Positions 27,224 through 36,436 of a DNA stretch of 64,000 nt are shown piece by piece. Under the pieces are notes generated by a model, which saw only the letters and a list, made by a program, of their open reading frames with translations, had not been told where the DNA came from and did not search any database. The position numbers and the translations under genes were made by a program. Every line of letters starts with the position of its first letter. Position 1 is the first letter of the stretch. Origin of the DNA: Maribellus sediminis (GTDB lineage: Bacteria; Bacteroidota; Bacteroidia; Bacteroidales; Prolixibacteraceae); assembly GCF_011799805.1 (NCBI RefSeq), contig NZ_WXUB01000003.1:1-64000 (forward strand), given 5' to 3'.

Positions 27224-27401
27224 AGTATTAACGAGCATTGAGGGCATCCGGATTTTTTACATCATTGGATTGCTGATTTTTGTAGCACTTTTCATTGTCA
27301 TTTTTATTCGTACCATGCGAATGAAAAATAGCGACATGGAAGAGATAAAGAATTCAATTTTGATGGATGGAGAATCCGAAGAGGTCACAACTTCAAACTA
27401 A
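27207..27401 (+). CDS. ccoQ: Small cbb3 subunit CcoQ-like
   Basis: 64 residues with one membrane helix (IFYIIGLLIFVALFIVIFI) then RTMRMKNSDMEE and an acidic tail. Size, topology and position between ccoNO and ccoP match CcoQ, a stabilising subunit of cbb3 oxidases. The start overlaps the end of ccoNO by 17 bases, indicating translational coupling. Identity rests more on position than on sequence. Confidence 0.75.
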   Translation: MKIVSEVLTSIEGIRIFYIIGLLIFVALFIVIFIRTMRMKNSDMEEIKNSILMDGESEEVTTSN

Positions 27402-27412
27402 ATTTTAAAGCT

Positions 27413-28000
27413 ATGTCGGAAGAAAAAAAGAACGTAACAGAACACGAAGATCATATTACCGATCACGATTACGATGGAATTAAGGAGTTGGACAACCCGC
27501 CTCCACGGTGGATCATGCTGCTTTTTTACGTTACAATTGGATGGTCGATCATTTACGCTGCCTACTTTTTTTGGTTGAAACAAGGAAAGCATCAGGATGA
27601 GGAATACGCGTATAAATCGGCACAACACGATGAAAAATACCAGATCGCGTCACTTTCTGCCGACGATCTTGTTGCCTTCACCGATGAAGTGTCGCTGGCA
27701 GAAGGCAAACAAATTTATACCGAAATGGCCTGTATGGCATGTCACGGAATGAATGGTGAAGGAAATGCCGTCGGTCCAAACCTGACTGACGACCACTGGA
27801 TTCACGGCTGCAGCATTTCTGATGTTTTCAACGTTATTAAAAACGGTGAACCGTCGAAAGGGATGACACCGTTTAAGAGCCAGTTGAGTGACGAAAAGAT
27901 TCAGAAAGTAGCTAGTTATGTAATTAGTCTTGTTGGGTCCAATCCGGCCAATGCGAAAGCACCTCAGGGAGAAGTTTGTAATACCGGAGATAATTCATAA
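27413..28000 (+). CDS. ccoP: cbb3 oxidase subunit CcoP, mono-heme form
   Basis: 195 residues. The CcoP N-terminus has DGIKELDNPPPRWI followed by one membrane helix (MLLFYVTIGWSIIYAAYFFW). A single cytochrome c domain follows, with heme site CMACH near residue 106 and Met in GMTPFKSQL. Classical CcoP carries two hemes. Here the other domain appears to be fused to CcoO. The domain shares the DDHWIHG and SKGM motifs with the extra domain of ccoNO. It ends at a terminator-like hairpin before ccoG. Confidence 0.92.
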   Translation: MSEEKKNVTEHEDHITDHDYDGIKELDNPPPRWIMLLFYVTIGWSIIYAAYFFWLKQGKHQDEEYAYKSAQHDEKYQIASLSADDLVAFTDEVSLAEGKQIYTEMACMACHGMNGEGNAVGPNLTDDHWIHGCSISDVFNVIKNGEPSKGMTPFKSQLSDEKIQKVASYVISLVGSNPANAKAPQGEVCNTGDNS

Positions 28001-28003
28001 AAG

Positions 28004-28024
28004 AAAGGGGGCCTCCCCTTTTTT
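28004..28024 (+). terminator. Intrinsic terminator after ccoP
   Basis: AAAGGGG, a four-base loop GCCT, then CCCCTTT followed by more T. It lies between ccoP and ccoG and probably reduces readthrough into the assembly genes, giving more of the structural subunits. Confidence 0.65.
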
Positions 28025-28041
28025 CTGATTAAATTGAACAT

Positions 28042-29403
28042 ATGTCGATCGAGGAGTTGACATTCAGAGACCGCCCCATCAACATGAACGAACGCGGTGG
28101 ACGGAAATGGGTGTACGCCAAAAAACCTTCGGGAAAATGGTGGACCCGCCGAACCATCGTTGCCTGGATCCTGCTGGCATTCTGGATTGGTGTTCCTTTC
28201 ATAAAAATAAATGGAAATCCGCTGGTTCTCCTCGATATTGCCAATCGCAAATTCATAATTTTTGGCGCCATCTTCTGGGCACAGGATACTTTCATTTTGG
28301 CCTTATTGATGTTGTCATTTGTGCTGTTCATCGTTCTGTTCACGGTTACTTACGGCCGCTTATGGTGTGGCTGGACCTGCCCGCAAACCATTTTCCTGGA
28401 AATGGTTTTTCGCCGGATTGAATACCTGATTGAAGGGGATTACCGCGAACGCCTTCACCTCGATAACAGTCCGTGGACCGTTAAAAAGATCTTCAAAAAA
28501 ACACTCAAACACGGCATATTCATTCTCATTTCAGTAGCCATGACCAACGTTTTTCTGATGTGGTTTATCGGCAGCGAACACTGGCTGGAAATGATTCGCG
28601 AACCGATCAGTAAAAACCTCGGAGGTTTTGCCATTATGCTGCTGATTTCAGGAGTATTCTACTGGATTTACTCCTTTTTCAGGGAACAGATTTGTACCAT
28701 GGTTTGCCCCTATGGAAGGATGCAGGGTGTTCTGCTCGATTCGAAATCGATTATGGTGGCTTACGATTACAAGCGTGGCGAACCACGCGGGCCAAGAAGT
28801 ACAGGCGATTGCATCGATTGTAAACAATGTGTTTCGGTATGCCCTACCGGAATCGACATCAGAAACGGCACCCAGTTGGAATGTGTCAATTGCTCGGCCT
28901 GTATCGATCAGTGCAACAAAGTAATGAAGATAACCGGCAAAGCTCCGGGACTCATTCGTTATGCTTCGGAAGCGTCGATAAAGGGAGGACATACAAAAAT
29001 ATGGAATGCACGAAACCGTGCTTACTCGGTTGTTTTGCTTATCATCTTCTCGTTTTTTGTTTACACGCTTGCCAGTCGTCCTGAGATTGAAACGACTATT
29101 TTGCGTACTCCGGGATTGCTATACCAGGAACAGGACAGCACTTATTCGAACGTGTACAATATAAAAGTGGTGAACAAAACGCATGAAGAAATGCCGCTTG
29201 AACTTAAGATTTTGTCGCACAAGGGAAGAATACAACTGGCAGGAAATAAAATGACTATTAAAGACCAGTCGATGTACGAATCTACCTTCATTTTATACAT
29301 TCCGAAGGCAGAAATTACAGGCGATAAAACCGAAGTGAAGTTCGGGATTTACAGCAATGGAAAACTAATGGAAACGTATCAAACCACTTTTGTAGGACCG
29401 TAG
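28042..29403 (+). CDS. ccoG: Cytochrome c oxidase accessory protein CcoG (FixG/RdxA)
   Basis: 453 residues. Five or so membrane helices surround GRLWCGWTCPQ, followed by a polyferredoxin part with CIDCKQCVSVCP and CVNCSACIDQC. The C-terminal Ig-like FixG_C domain lies at about residues 345-453. CcoG reduces Cu(II) in the periplasm or membrane during assembly of the CuB centre of cbb3 oxidases. A word-like repeat (CAGTTTACAGTCGCAG...) starts directly behind its stop. Confidence 0.93.
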   Translation: MSIEELTFRDRPINMNERGGRKWVYAKKPSGKWWTRRTIVAWILLAFWIGVPFIKINGNPLVLLDIANRKFIIFGAIFWAQDTFILALLMLSFVLFIVLFTVTYGRLWCGWTCPQTIFLEMVFRRIEYLIEGDYRERLHLDNSPWTVKKIFKKTLKHGIFILISVAMTNVFLMWFIGSEHWLEMIREPISKNLGGFAIMLLISGVFYWIYSFFREQICTMVCPYGRMQGVLLDSKSIMVAYDYKRGEPRGPRSTGDCIDCKQCVSVCPTGIDIRNGTQLECVNCSACIDQCNKVMKITGKAPGLIRYASEASIKGGHTKIWNARNRAYSVVLLIIFSFFVYTLASRPEIETTILRTPGLLYQEQDSTYSNVYNIKVVNKTHEEMPLELKILSHKGRIQLAGNKMTIKDQSMYESTFILYIPKAEITGDKTEVKFGIYSNGKLMETYQTTFVGP

Positions 29404-29461
29404 TACAGTTTACAGTCGCAGTGTTCAGTATTCAGTTTAAAGAAAATTAGAAACAGTTGAT

Positions 29462-29905
29462 ATGAAGAAGTTTACGTGGGGAACAGGGATTTTTCTTTTT
29501 TTGGTGTTGTTTCTGGCAGCATCGGCAGTGTTTATCGTTTTTGCCTCGAAGCAGCAGGTGAATCTGGTACACAAGGATTATTACGAAAAAGGAGTTGATT
29601 ACTCGGAACAAATGCGGGTGATCGAACGCTCAAAACCATATAATCACTCGATTACCATTAACACCGATAACGACTTTTTAAACGTTGCAATTGCCTCTGA
29701 ATTAGCAGCAAAAATTGATTCGGGCAGCATGTACCTGTACCGTCCATCCGACAAAGAACAGGACATTACCGCGTCGGTTTCAGCACACAGTTCTTCTGTT
29801 CAGTTCAAAAAAGCCGATTTAATTAACGGGCGTTATATCCTCAAGTTTTCGTGGTATACTGATGGTACAAAATACGAAGTCAGCCGCCCTGTAAATGTGC
29901 AATAG
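29462..29905 (+). CDS. ccoH: FixH family protein (CcoH)
   Basis: 147 residues: an N-terminal anchor helix (GIFLFLVLFLAASAVFIVFA), the typical NLVHKDYYEKGVDY segment, and a periplasmic beta-rich domain. CcoH is a small assembly factor of cbb3 oxidases. Position between ccoG and ccoI matches the standard ccoGHIS cluster, here with a SafE-like gene inserted. Confidence 0.88.
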   Translation: MKKFTWGTGIFLFLVLFLAASAVFIVFASKQQVNLVHKDYYEKGVDYSEQMRVIERSKPYNHSITINTDNDFLNVAIASELAAKIDSGSMYLYRPSDKEQDITASVSAHSSSVQFKKADLINGRYILKFSWYTDGTKYEVSRPVNVQ

Positions 29906-29955
29906 TTTCGTTATCTTTAGAATCCAATTACTAACTTAAGTTCATTTCATCAGCC

Positions 29956-30717
29956 ATGACCATTTTATTCTCAGCCCTGCTTCTTGGCCTTATGGGAAGT
30001 TTTCATTGTGCCGGAATGTGCGGGCCAATTGCCATAGCACTTCCACTTCACGGAAACACCGTTCCACAGAAAATATTTGGAGGCACCCTGTACAACTTCG
30101 GCCGAACGATTACCTACGGAATTATGGGAGCCATTTTTGGCTTGCTGGGACAAGGTCTTCAACTCATAGGATTTCAGCAGAAAGTATCGGTGATTATGGG
30201 CGCTATCATGATCATTTCGGTGCTCTTCCCTGCCCTGTTTAAAAATCAGTACCGGATGGACAAAAGCTGGTTATCACTTGTTGGCAAACTAAAAAGCACC
30301 ATCGCGAAAATGTTTGCCATCCGTTCGTTCCAAAGCTTGTTTTTTATTGGCATGCTGAATGGGCTATTGCCTTGCGGCCTGGTTTATATGGCCATTGCCG
30401 GAGCAATCGGAACCGGGGGTGTTGTTGAAGGTTCGCTGTATATGATTTTGTTTGGATTTGGTACGATCCCGATGCTGCTGGCCATTTCGCTGGCCGGAAA
30501 CATATTGAGCCTGACAGTGAGAAAACGCATCAACAAACTTATTCCGGTGCTGGTGGTAATCGTTGGAGTTCTGTTTATACTTCGCGGTCTTAGCCTTGGA
30601 ATTCCTTATCTTAGCCCGCCAAAAAAAAAGATTGAGCAGAAATTTGAGAAAAGTCTTCAGTCAGAATCAGCTGAATTGCATGAAGAGTCGAAGGGAGATT
30701 GTTGCAAGGTAGACTAG
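29956..30717 (+). CDS. Sulfite exporter TauE/SafE-family membrane protein
   Basis: 253 residues with six or so hydrophobic segments. It has the motif GSFHCAGMCGP near residue 15 and GLLPCGLVYMA in the middle, characteristic of the SafE/UreH-2 branch. The C-terminus is charged and ends with GDCCKVD. This branch is frequent in cbb3 clusters between ccoH and ccoI, where a role in metal transport for oxidase assembly is suspected. The transported substrate is not known. The stop runs into a dispersed repeat. Confidence 0.85.
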   Translation: MTILFSALLLGLMGSFHCAGMCGPIAIALPLHGNTVPQKIFGGTLYNFGRTITYGIMGAIFGLLGQGLQLIGFQQKVSVIMGAIMIISVLFPALFKNQYRMDKSWLSLVGKLKSTIAKMFAIRSFQSLFFIGMLNGLLPCGLVYMAIAGAIGTGGVVEGSLYMILFGFGTIPMLLAISLAGNILSLTVRKRINKLIPVLVVIVGVLFILRGLSLGIPYLSPPKKKIEQKFEKSLQSESAELHEESKGDCCKVD

Positions 30718-30850
30718 ATTGCTTCGTCGTTCCTCCTCGCAATGACGAAATCAGGTTAGGACGAGGAGTTAGGCAGGCGGCAGAGCCGCCTGCCTAACTC
30801 CCCTTTTTTAAATGTATTGTCATTGCGAGCCGCAGGCGAAGCAATCTCCA
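30718..30850. repeat. Dispersed palindromic repeat around a strong hairpin
   Basis: The left part (GATTGCTTCGTCGTTCC..., CTCGCAATGACGA) and the right part (TGTCATTGCGAGCCGCAGG..., CGAAGCAATCTCC) are inverted copies. This is the well-known ATTGCTTCG / CGCAATGAC type of dispersed intergenic repeat. It encloses the hairpin at 30765-30801. The element fakes an N-terminal extension of the ccoI frame. Confidence 0.7.
30765..30808 (+). terminator. Strong intrinsic terminator before ccoI
   Basis: A perfect 17-bp stem (GGAGTTAGGCAGGCGGC and its complement) with a three-base AGA loop, followed by CCTTTTTT. It separates the SafE-like gene from ccoI, so ccoI probably depends on readthrough or on its own promoter. 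Confidence 0.8.
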
Positions 30851-30877
30851 GAACTACCTTTAGACATTAAAAGGAGA

Positions 30878-33265
30878 ATGAAACAACAACAAAACAATAC
30901 ATGTGTCCACTGCGGAGCCGATTGCGGAAAAGAGCCCGTGGAATGGAAAAACCTGAACTTTTGTTGCAATGGTTGTCTTACGGTTTATCAGCTCCTGAAC
31001 GAGAACAAGCTTTACAATTATTACCAGCTTGAAGAAACGCCTGGGATTAAAGTTGAGACCACTGAGTTTGGCAACAAATATGCTTTTCTCGACAACGACG
31101 AGGTAAAACAAAAACTCATCTCTTTTACCGAGGGGACCATTTCCAAAGTTCGTTTTTACATCCCCGTAATTCATTGTGCCTCCTGTATCTGGCTGCTTGA
31201 GCATTTGCAGAAGCTGCATTCCGGCGTCCGGCATTCCTTTGTCAATTTTACAAAAAAGGAGGTGGATGTAACTTTTGATGAAAGCCAGATTACCTTGCGG
31301 CAACTGGTAGAACTGCTTTCTTCCATTCACTATATTCCGGACCTTTCGCAAAGCCTATCAGACAAAAAAGACGACAAGTCGTATAAAACCCTCCTGTACA
31401 AGATCGGAGTGGCCGGTTTTGTTTTTGTGAATGTAATGACCTACAGTTTACCGGCATACTTTAATGGCGAACCGCTCAGCGATAAACTGCAGTCACTCTT
31501 CAACATTCTTAGTTATGTTCTCGTGATTCCGGTGGCGCTGTACAGTGGAAGCGATTATTATATTTCAGCTTTCAAAAACCTGCTGAAGAAAAACATCAGC
31601 ATCGATCTGCCGATCGCACTCGGAATCATCGTTTTGTTTGCGGTTACCTCTTACGAAGTGATGTCGGGAATCGGTCCCGGTTACAGCGACAGCCTTTCGG
31701 GGTTGATATTTTTTCTGCTGGTTGGAAAGTGGTTTCAAAGCAAAACCTACGAAGCGCTATCGTTTGAACGCAATTACAAATCGTATTTCCCGATTGCCGT
31801 TACCAAAATCAATAAGCAAATTGAAGAAAGTATTCTGCTTGAAAAAATTGAAGTGGATGATGTGCTGATCATTCGCAACAAAGAACTGATACCTGCCGAT
31901 TCGGAACTGATTGAAGGAGATGCCCGGATCGACTACAGTTTTGTTACCGGCGAGTCGACGCCCGTGGTAAAAAACCTTGGCGACTTTATTTACGCCGGTG
32001 GCCGGCAAATGGGTGGTATCATAAAAATCAGGGTGAAAAAAGAAGTGAACCAGAGTCATCTCACCAAACTCTGGAACCAGGACACGGTTTACCACAAACC
32101 AAGCGATTCGCTAAAAAACCTGTCCGACCGAATCAGCAAATATTTTACACTGATCGTTATTGCCATTGCCATTGGTGGATTTACATACTGGGCATTGAAA
32201 GGCGAAACACACACCGCTGTTTTTGTATTTACTGCAGTGCTGATTGTGGCGTGCCCCTGTGCACTGGCGCTTTCCATTCCGTTTACGTTTGGAAACACCA
32301 TGCGCATTTTTGGCAGAAAAGGTTTGTACATCAAAAACACCGACGTTATCGAAAAGCTGTCGCACATCAATACCATTGTGTTCGACAAAACCGGAACATT
32401 AACACAACCCAACCAGAACCAAGTTGATTATATTGGAGAGAAGCTCAGCGACATTGAGAAGGAAGTGGTTTTTTCCCTGGCTAAACAATCCACACATCCG
32501 CTTAGTACGGCATTGGCACAAAACTTTAACGGCAGTACCTACCACGCTCCCGAACATGTTGTGGAGGTTGCCGGACGCGGTATTTTCGGGAAAGTAAACA
32601 AGCTGGAAGTTCGTATCGGTTCGGAAGAATATGTTTCCAATCAATCATCGGGAAGCAGCCGGCCGTCTTCAACGGTATTTGTGGCCTTCAACGACCAGGT
32701 TAAAGGGCATTTTACCATTAGCAACCAGTACCGCAGCGGTCTCGACAAGGTATTGAAATCGTTAAACGGGAACTTTAATCTGTACCTGATTTCGGGCGAC
32801 AACAGTGCCGAAGCCGATAATCTGAAATCATATTTCGATGCTGAGAACATGCACTTTAACCAAAAGCCGGGCGACAAAGCTGAATTCATAAAAAAACTTC
32901 AAAACGAAGGAAAAACAGTGCTGATGACTGGCGACGGATTGAATGATGCCGGCGCGCTGATGCAAAGTGACGTGGCTTTAACAATTGCAGACAAAGCTTA
33001 CCACTTCTCGCCTGCCAGCGATGCAGTGCTCGAGGCGCAACAATTCAGTAAAATGGCAGGATTTATCCGTTTTACCAGAACATCGCTAAGCATTGTAAAA
33101 GTGGCTTTCATTATCTCCTTCTTCTACAACATTATCGGAATTAGTTTTGCCATCACCGGAAACCTTTCGCCGGTGGTCGCGGCCATTTTAATGCCAATAT
33201 CTTCGGTTTCGGTAGTTGCGTTTGCAACCTTTGTTACACGCTTGGCCGGAAAGGTAAAATTGTAG
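30878..33265 (+). CDS. ccoI: Copper-translocating P-type ATPase of cbb3 assembly (CcoI/FixI-like)
   Basis: 795 residues from the ATG at 30878, which has AAGGAG just upstream. The earlier in-frame start at 30812 lies inside a dispersed repeat. An N-terminal zinc-ribbon-like metal site (CVHCGADCG...CCNGC) precedes an HMA domain with IHCASC. Then come the P-type ATPase core: CPC in VACPCALALS (metal path), DKTGTLT (phosphorylated Asp), and TGDGLNDAGAL. It exports copper to the periplasmic side for the CuB site of cbb3 oxidase. Last gene of the cluster, convergent with the methyltransferase-glycosyltransferase gene. Confidence 0.93.
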   Translation: MKQQQNNTCVHCGADCGKEPVEWKNLNFCCNGCLTVYQLLNENKLYNYYQLEETPGIKVETTEFGNKYAFLDNDEVKQKLISFTEGTISKVRFYIPVIHCASCIWLLEHLQKLHSGVRHSFVNFTKKEVDVTFDESQITLRQLVELLSSIHYIPDLSQSLSDKKDDKSYKTLLYKIGVAGFVFVNVMTYSLPAYFNGEPLSDKLQSLFNILSYVLVIPVALYSGSDYYISAFKNLLKKNISIDLPIALGIIVLFAVTSYEVMSGIGPGYSDSLSGLIFFLLVGKWFQSKTYEALSFERNYKSYFPIAVTKINKQIEESILLEKIEVDDVLIIRNKELIPADSELIEGDARIDYSFVTGESTPVVKNLGDFIYAGGRQMGGIIKIRVKKEVNQSHLTKLWNQDTVYHKPSDSLKNLSDRISKYFTLIVIAIAIGGFTYWALKGETHTAVFVFTAVLIVACPCALALSIPFTFGNTMRIFGRKGLYIKNTDVIEKLSHINTIVFDKTGTLTQPNQNQVDYIGEKLSDIEKEVVFSLAKQSTHPLSTALAQNFNGSTYHAPEHVVEVAGRGIFGKVNKLEVRIGSEEYVSNQSSGSSRPSSTVFVAFNDQVKGHFTISNQYRSGLDKVLKSLNGNFNLYLISGDNSAEADNLKSYFDAENMHFNQKPGDKAEFIKKLQNEGKTVLMTGDGLNDAGALMQSDVALTIADKAYHFSPASDAVLEAQQFSKMAGFIRFTRTSLSIVKVAFIISFFYNIIGISFAITGNLSPVVAAILMPISSVSVVAFATFVTRLAGKVKL

Positions 33266-33275
33266 AAAAGATGTC

Positions 33276-34712
33276 TTATTTAAACTTGATTTTGAATAAG
33301 GCAAACCACCACATTTTCAACAAAAGCAAACCGTGTTTAAACCTTGAAATATTGGTGTCGCCATAAATTCTTTCCTGGTACCTGATTGGCATATCTATAA
33401 TTTTCAGGTTGAGCTTAAAGGCTCCAAAAAGTAAATCAAAATCGCCAAACGGATCAAAGTCGCCAAAATACGAACGGTTAGCTGCTAACCTCAGGTAATC
33501 TTTTCGAAACATCACTTTCGTTCCACATAAAGTATCTTTAATCGGCTGTTCGAGTAACCAGCTAAAAGCTATGCTAAAGAATTTATTCCCAAGCGTATTC
33601 AGAAAACGCATGGCATTTTTTTCCATCGGATAAATTAAACGTGTCCCGTTTATAAATCCACCCTGGTTTTGTGCCAGTGCGTAATAGAATTTTGGCAACT
33701 GCTCGGGCGGAACAGTCAAATCGGCATCCAGGATCATTAAAATATCGCAGGTAGCAATGTCATATCCGGCCCTTACTGCATCTCCTTTTCCTTTTCCGGG
33801 TTGCTGAATCGCTTTTATATCGTGAGTTGTTTCATATTTCTTTTGCATCTCCTGAATCTTTTCCCAGGTATCGTCGGTTGAGTTTCCTTCAACAAAGATG
33901 ATCTCGATGTGTTTTCCAAATTTTGGTAGACGCAAAATAGCATTTTCAATATTGCCACTTTCATTTCTTGCCGGAATCAATACGGTAATTGAATATTCCT
34001 CTTCTATTTTTTCTTTTGACTGTTTAGAAATGGGTTGAGCAAAGGTATATTGATTTAAAGCCAGCAAATTAAACAAGGGCAACCGCGATAAAAACTTATT
34101 CAAGAAACCGGATATTAACGGAATGTAATATGGGAAGAGCATGGATGAGTTTTGCTTGTAAACTTCAAAACCTGACAGATAAAGTAGGTTGGCCATGTCT
34201 TTTTTCGAGATCCAGCTTTGTTTTGGTCCCTTCTTTTTAATTCCGATGAATTCGGCAAATTTTATGAAGGGTTCCCAACTTGAATTGTAGTAAGTGACAA
34301 TAATTTTAGTTTCGGCGTGGCAAACCTTATGCAGTTCTTCAAAAACCGACTGAATATCGAGAAGGTAACCCGTCAGGTTTGAAAGGATAATCACATCATA
34401 TTTTCTGTCGATTTGAATCTGCTCGGCTTCCATACAAATGAATTCGATATCGGGAAACTGAGCCTTTGCCTCCTCAACCATGTTCGCACTAAAATCGATC
34501 CCGGTTTTATATTGGCCACTTATCTTATTTAACAATTCTCCCGTGCCACAACCAATCTCCAAAACAGAGGATTCCGGATGAATAAAAAAATCACAATATT
34601 CCGTGATGCTATCCCAGTAATAGCTTTTCTTCTTTCGGTACTTAACACGAGTCTTTGCCGCTAAATCGAAGTATGATTTTAGCTGTTCCTTCTTCTTATT
34701 GTAAATATCCAT
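33276..34712 (-). CDS. Fusion of SAM methyltransferase and family 2 glycosyltransferase
   Basis: 478 residues. The N-terminal half is a class I methyltransferase (SAM motif VLEIGCGTGE at about residues 49-58, then DVIILSNLTGYL). The C-terminal half, from about residue 242, is a GT2 glycosyltransferase: VLIPARNESGN, the metal-binding DAD in LMILDADLTVPP, and CGTKVMFRKDYL. The DPMS-like GT2 part suggests a polyprenyl-phosphate sugar donor. No membrane helix. Substrates unknown; the setting points to surface glycan synthesis. Confidence 0.88.
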   Translation of the reverse strand: MDIYNKKKEQLKSYFDLAAKTRVKYRKKKSYYWDSITEYCDFFIHPESSVLEIGCGTGELLNKISGQYKTGIDFSANMVEEAKAQFPDIEFICMEAEQIQIDRKYDVIILSNLTGYLLDIQSVFEELHKVCHAETKIIVTYYNSSWEPFIKFAEFIGIKKKGPKQSWISKKDMANLLYLSGFEVYKQNSSMLFPYYIPLISGFLNKFLSRLPLFNLLALNQYTFAQPISKQSKEKIEEEYSITVLIPARNESGNIENAILRLPKFGKHIEIIFVEGNSTDDTWEKIQEMQKKYETTHDIKAIQQPGKGKGDAVRAGYDIATCDILMILDADLTVPPEQLPKFYYALAQNQGGFINGTRLIYPMEKNAMRFLNTLGNKFFSIAFSWLLEQPIKDTLCGTKVMFRKDYLRLAANRSYFGDFDPFGDFDLLFGAFKLNLKIIDMPIRYQERIYGDTNISRFKHGLLLLKMWWFALFKIKFK

Positions 34713-34987
34713 AAGTAATTTTGGCTAGTTGTTGCAAAAATTTGAGCCGTAAATGTACAATTTCATATGCATTAATAAAACTATCCACCATAGTTAAACG
34801 GCATTACACAATGGGTTGAATAATCATTGTAGCAAATGTGCTAATCCATTTAGAAATCTATTGTTGAAACTTATGCCAAGAAGCATTGGTGAATTATTAC
34901 AAATTGGCATCAACAAATTTCTAACGGCTAATATAAAAGTTACAATTTATTCTATTTTTGCTGTTCTTAAAGAAACCAGCACAGAAT
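34713..34987. other. Intergenic region before MBOAT gene
   Basis: 275 bases, AT-rich, between divergent genes. A 60-codon frame (34816-34998) overlaps the MBOAT start, resembles nothing recognised, and is not annotated. No clear promoter box was seen. Confidence 0.5.
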
Positions 34988-36433
34988 ATGCTTTTTAATT
35001 CGATCGAATTTGCCATTTTTTTACCGGTGGTTTTTGTGCTATACTGGTTTGTCACCAACAAATCGACAGGCCGGCAAAATGTGTTGTTATTAATTGCCAG
35101 CTACTTCTTTTACGGTTGGTGGGATTGGCGCTTCCTATCGCTTATTGCATTTAGTACACTTGTCGATTACCTGGTAGGCATTCAATTGGGTGAATCCGAT
35201 AACCCCAAAAAAAGAAGGATTTTACTACTGGTCAGCATATTCGTGAACATCGGATTTCTGGCCTATTTCAAATATTTCAACTTCTTCATCGACAGTTTTG
35301 CCGAGGCTTTTACTTTAATGGGAAAAAACTTTGCGCCCAACCGACTTAATATTGTTTTACCCGTAGGAATTAGTTTCTATACCTTTCAAACTTTAAGTTA
35401 CTCCATCGATGTGTACCGAAGAAAAATAGAACCAACCAAAAAACTGATTGATTTTGCCGCTTTTGTCAGCTTCTTCCCACAGTTGGTTGCGGGGCCAATA
35501 GAACGGGCATCAAACCTGCTCCCTCAGTTTAGCAAAGAGCGAATTTTCGATCAGGCCAAAGCAACTGATGGAATGAGGCAGATTCTGTGGGGCCTGTTTA
35601 AAAAGATCGTAATCGCCGACAATTGTGCCTATTACGTCAATGAAATTTTTTCCAACCCTGACCAGTACTCTGGCAGTACGCTTTTACTGGGTGCCGTTTT
35701 ATTTGCATTTCAGATTTATGGCGATTTCTCGGGATATTCCGATATTGCAATTGGCACCGCTCGCCTGTTTGGATTTGACCTAATGCGGAATTTTGCTCTT
35801 CCCTATTTTTCGAGAGACATTGCAGAATTTTGGAGGCGCTGGCACATTTCGCTGTCTACCTGGTTTCGCGACTACGTGTACATTCCGCTGGGTGGAAGCC
35901 GGGGCTCTTTGTGGCAGAAAGTGAGAAATGTATTTATTATATTTCTTGTAAGTGGATTCTGGCATGGCGCCAACTGGACATTCATAGCCTGGGGATTTAT
36001 CAATGCCTTGTTCTTTATTCCCTTATTATTGGGAAAGCAAAACCGAAAAAATATCGACCAGGTTGCGGCCAACACGATCTTTCCATCACTCAAGGAGCTG
36101 CTTCAAATGTTGTTCACTTTTTTTATAACCACTTTAGCCTGGGTATTCTTCAGGGCCGAAAGCATTAAGGATGCGTTCATTTATCTGAAAGGCATTTTCA
36201 GCACATCCTTATTTAAACGTCCCGAAATATTCCCTTCCGAAATATTGATCCTCATTACGATTCTTGTCATCATCGAGTGGATTGAGCGTAAAAAGCAACA
36301 TGCCCTGGAAGTTCAGGTAAAATACCGTTTTACACGACCGGTGCGGTGGTCGCTCTACACTTTAATTATTTTGGTGATCTTTCTTTTTGGAGATTTCGAC
36401 TCTGGTTACGAATTCATTTACTTTCAATTTTAA
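34988..36433 (+). CDS. MBOAT family O-acyltransferase (AlgI/DltB-like)
   Basis: 481 residues from the ATG at 34988 (MLFNSIEFAIFLPVVF, the usual family start; the frame is open to 34958). About ten membrane helices. It has SYFFYGWWDWRF near the N-terminus, the conserved LPVGISFYTFQTLSY, and the catalytic His in SGFWHGANWTF. These enzymes move an acyl group across the membrane onto a surface polysaccharide, often with an SGNH partner, which is the next gene three bases downstream. Acceptor polymer unknown. Confidence 0.92.
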   Translation: MLFNSIEFAIFLPVVFVLYWFVTNKSTGRQNVLLLIASYFFYGWWDWRFLSLIAFSTLVDYLVGIQLGESDNPKKRRILLLVSIFVNIGFLAYFKYFNFFIDSFAEAFTLMGKNFAPNRLNIVLPVGISFYTFQTLSYSIDVYRRKIEPTKKLIDFAAFVSFFPQLVAGPIERASNLLPQFSKERIFDQAKATDGMRQILWGLFKKIVIADNCAYYVNEIFSNPDQYSGSTLLLGAVLFAFQIYGDFSGYSDIAIGTARLFGFDLMRNFALPYFSRDIAEFWRRWHISLSTWFRDYVYIPLGGSRGSLWQKVRNVFIIFLVSGFWHGANWTFIAWGFINALFFIPLLLGKQNRKNIDQVAANTIFPSLKELLQMLFTFFITTLAWVFFRAESIKDAFIYLKGIFSTSLFKRPEIFPSEILILITILVIIEWIERKKQHALEVQVKYRFTRPVRWSLYTLIILVIFLFGDFDSGYEFIYFQF

Positions 36434-36436
36434 ACC

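Noticed and set aside
30812-30877. N-terminal extension of ccoI
   Set aside because: These codons are part of a dispersed palindromic repeat; the ATG at 30878 has AAGGAG upstream and fits the family.
34816-34998. A 60-codon frame before the MBOAT gene
   Set aside because: It overlaps the MBOAT start and resembles nothing; no supporting signal.
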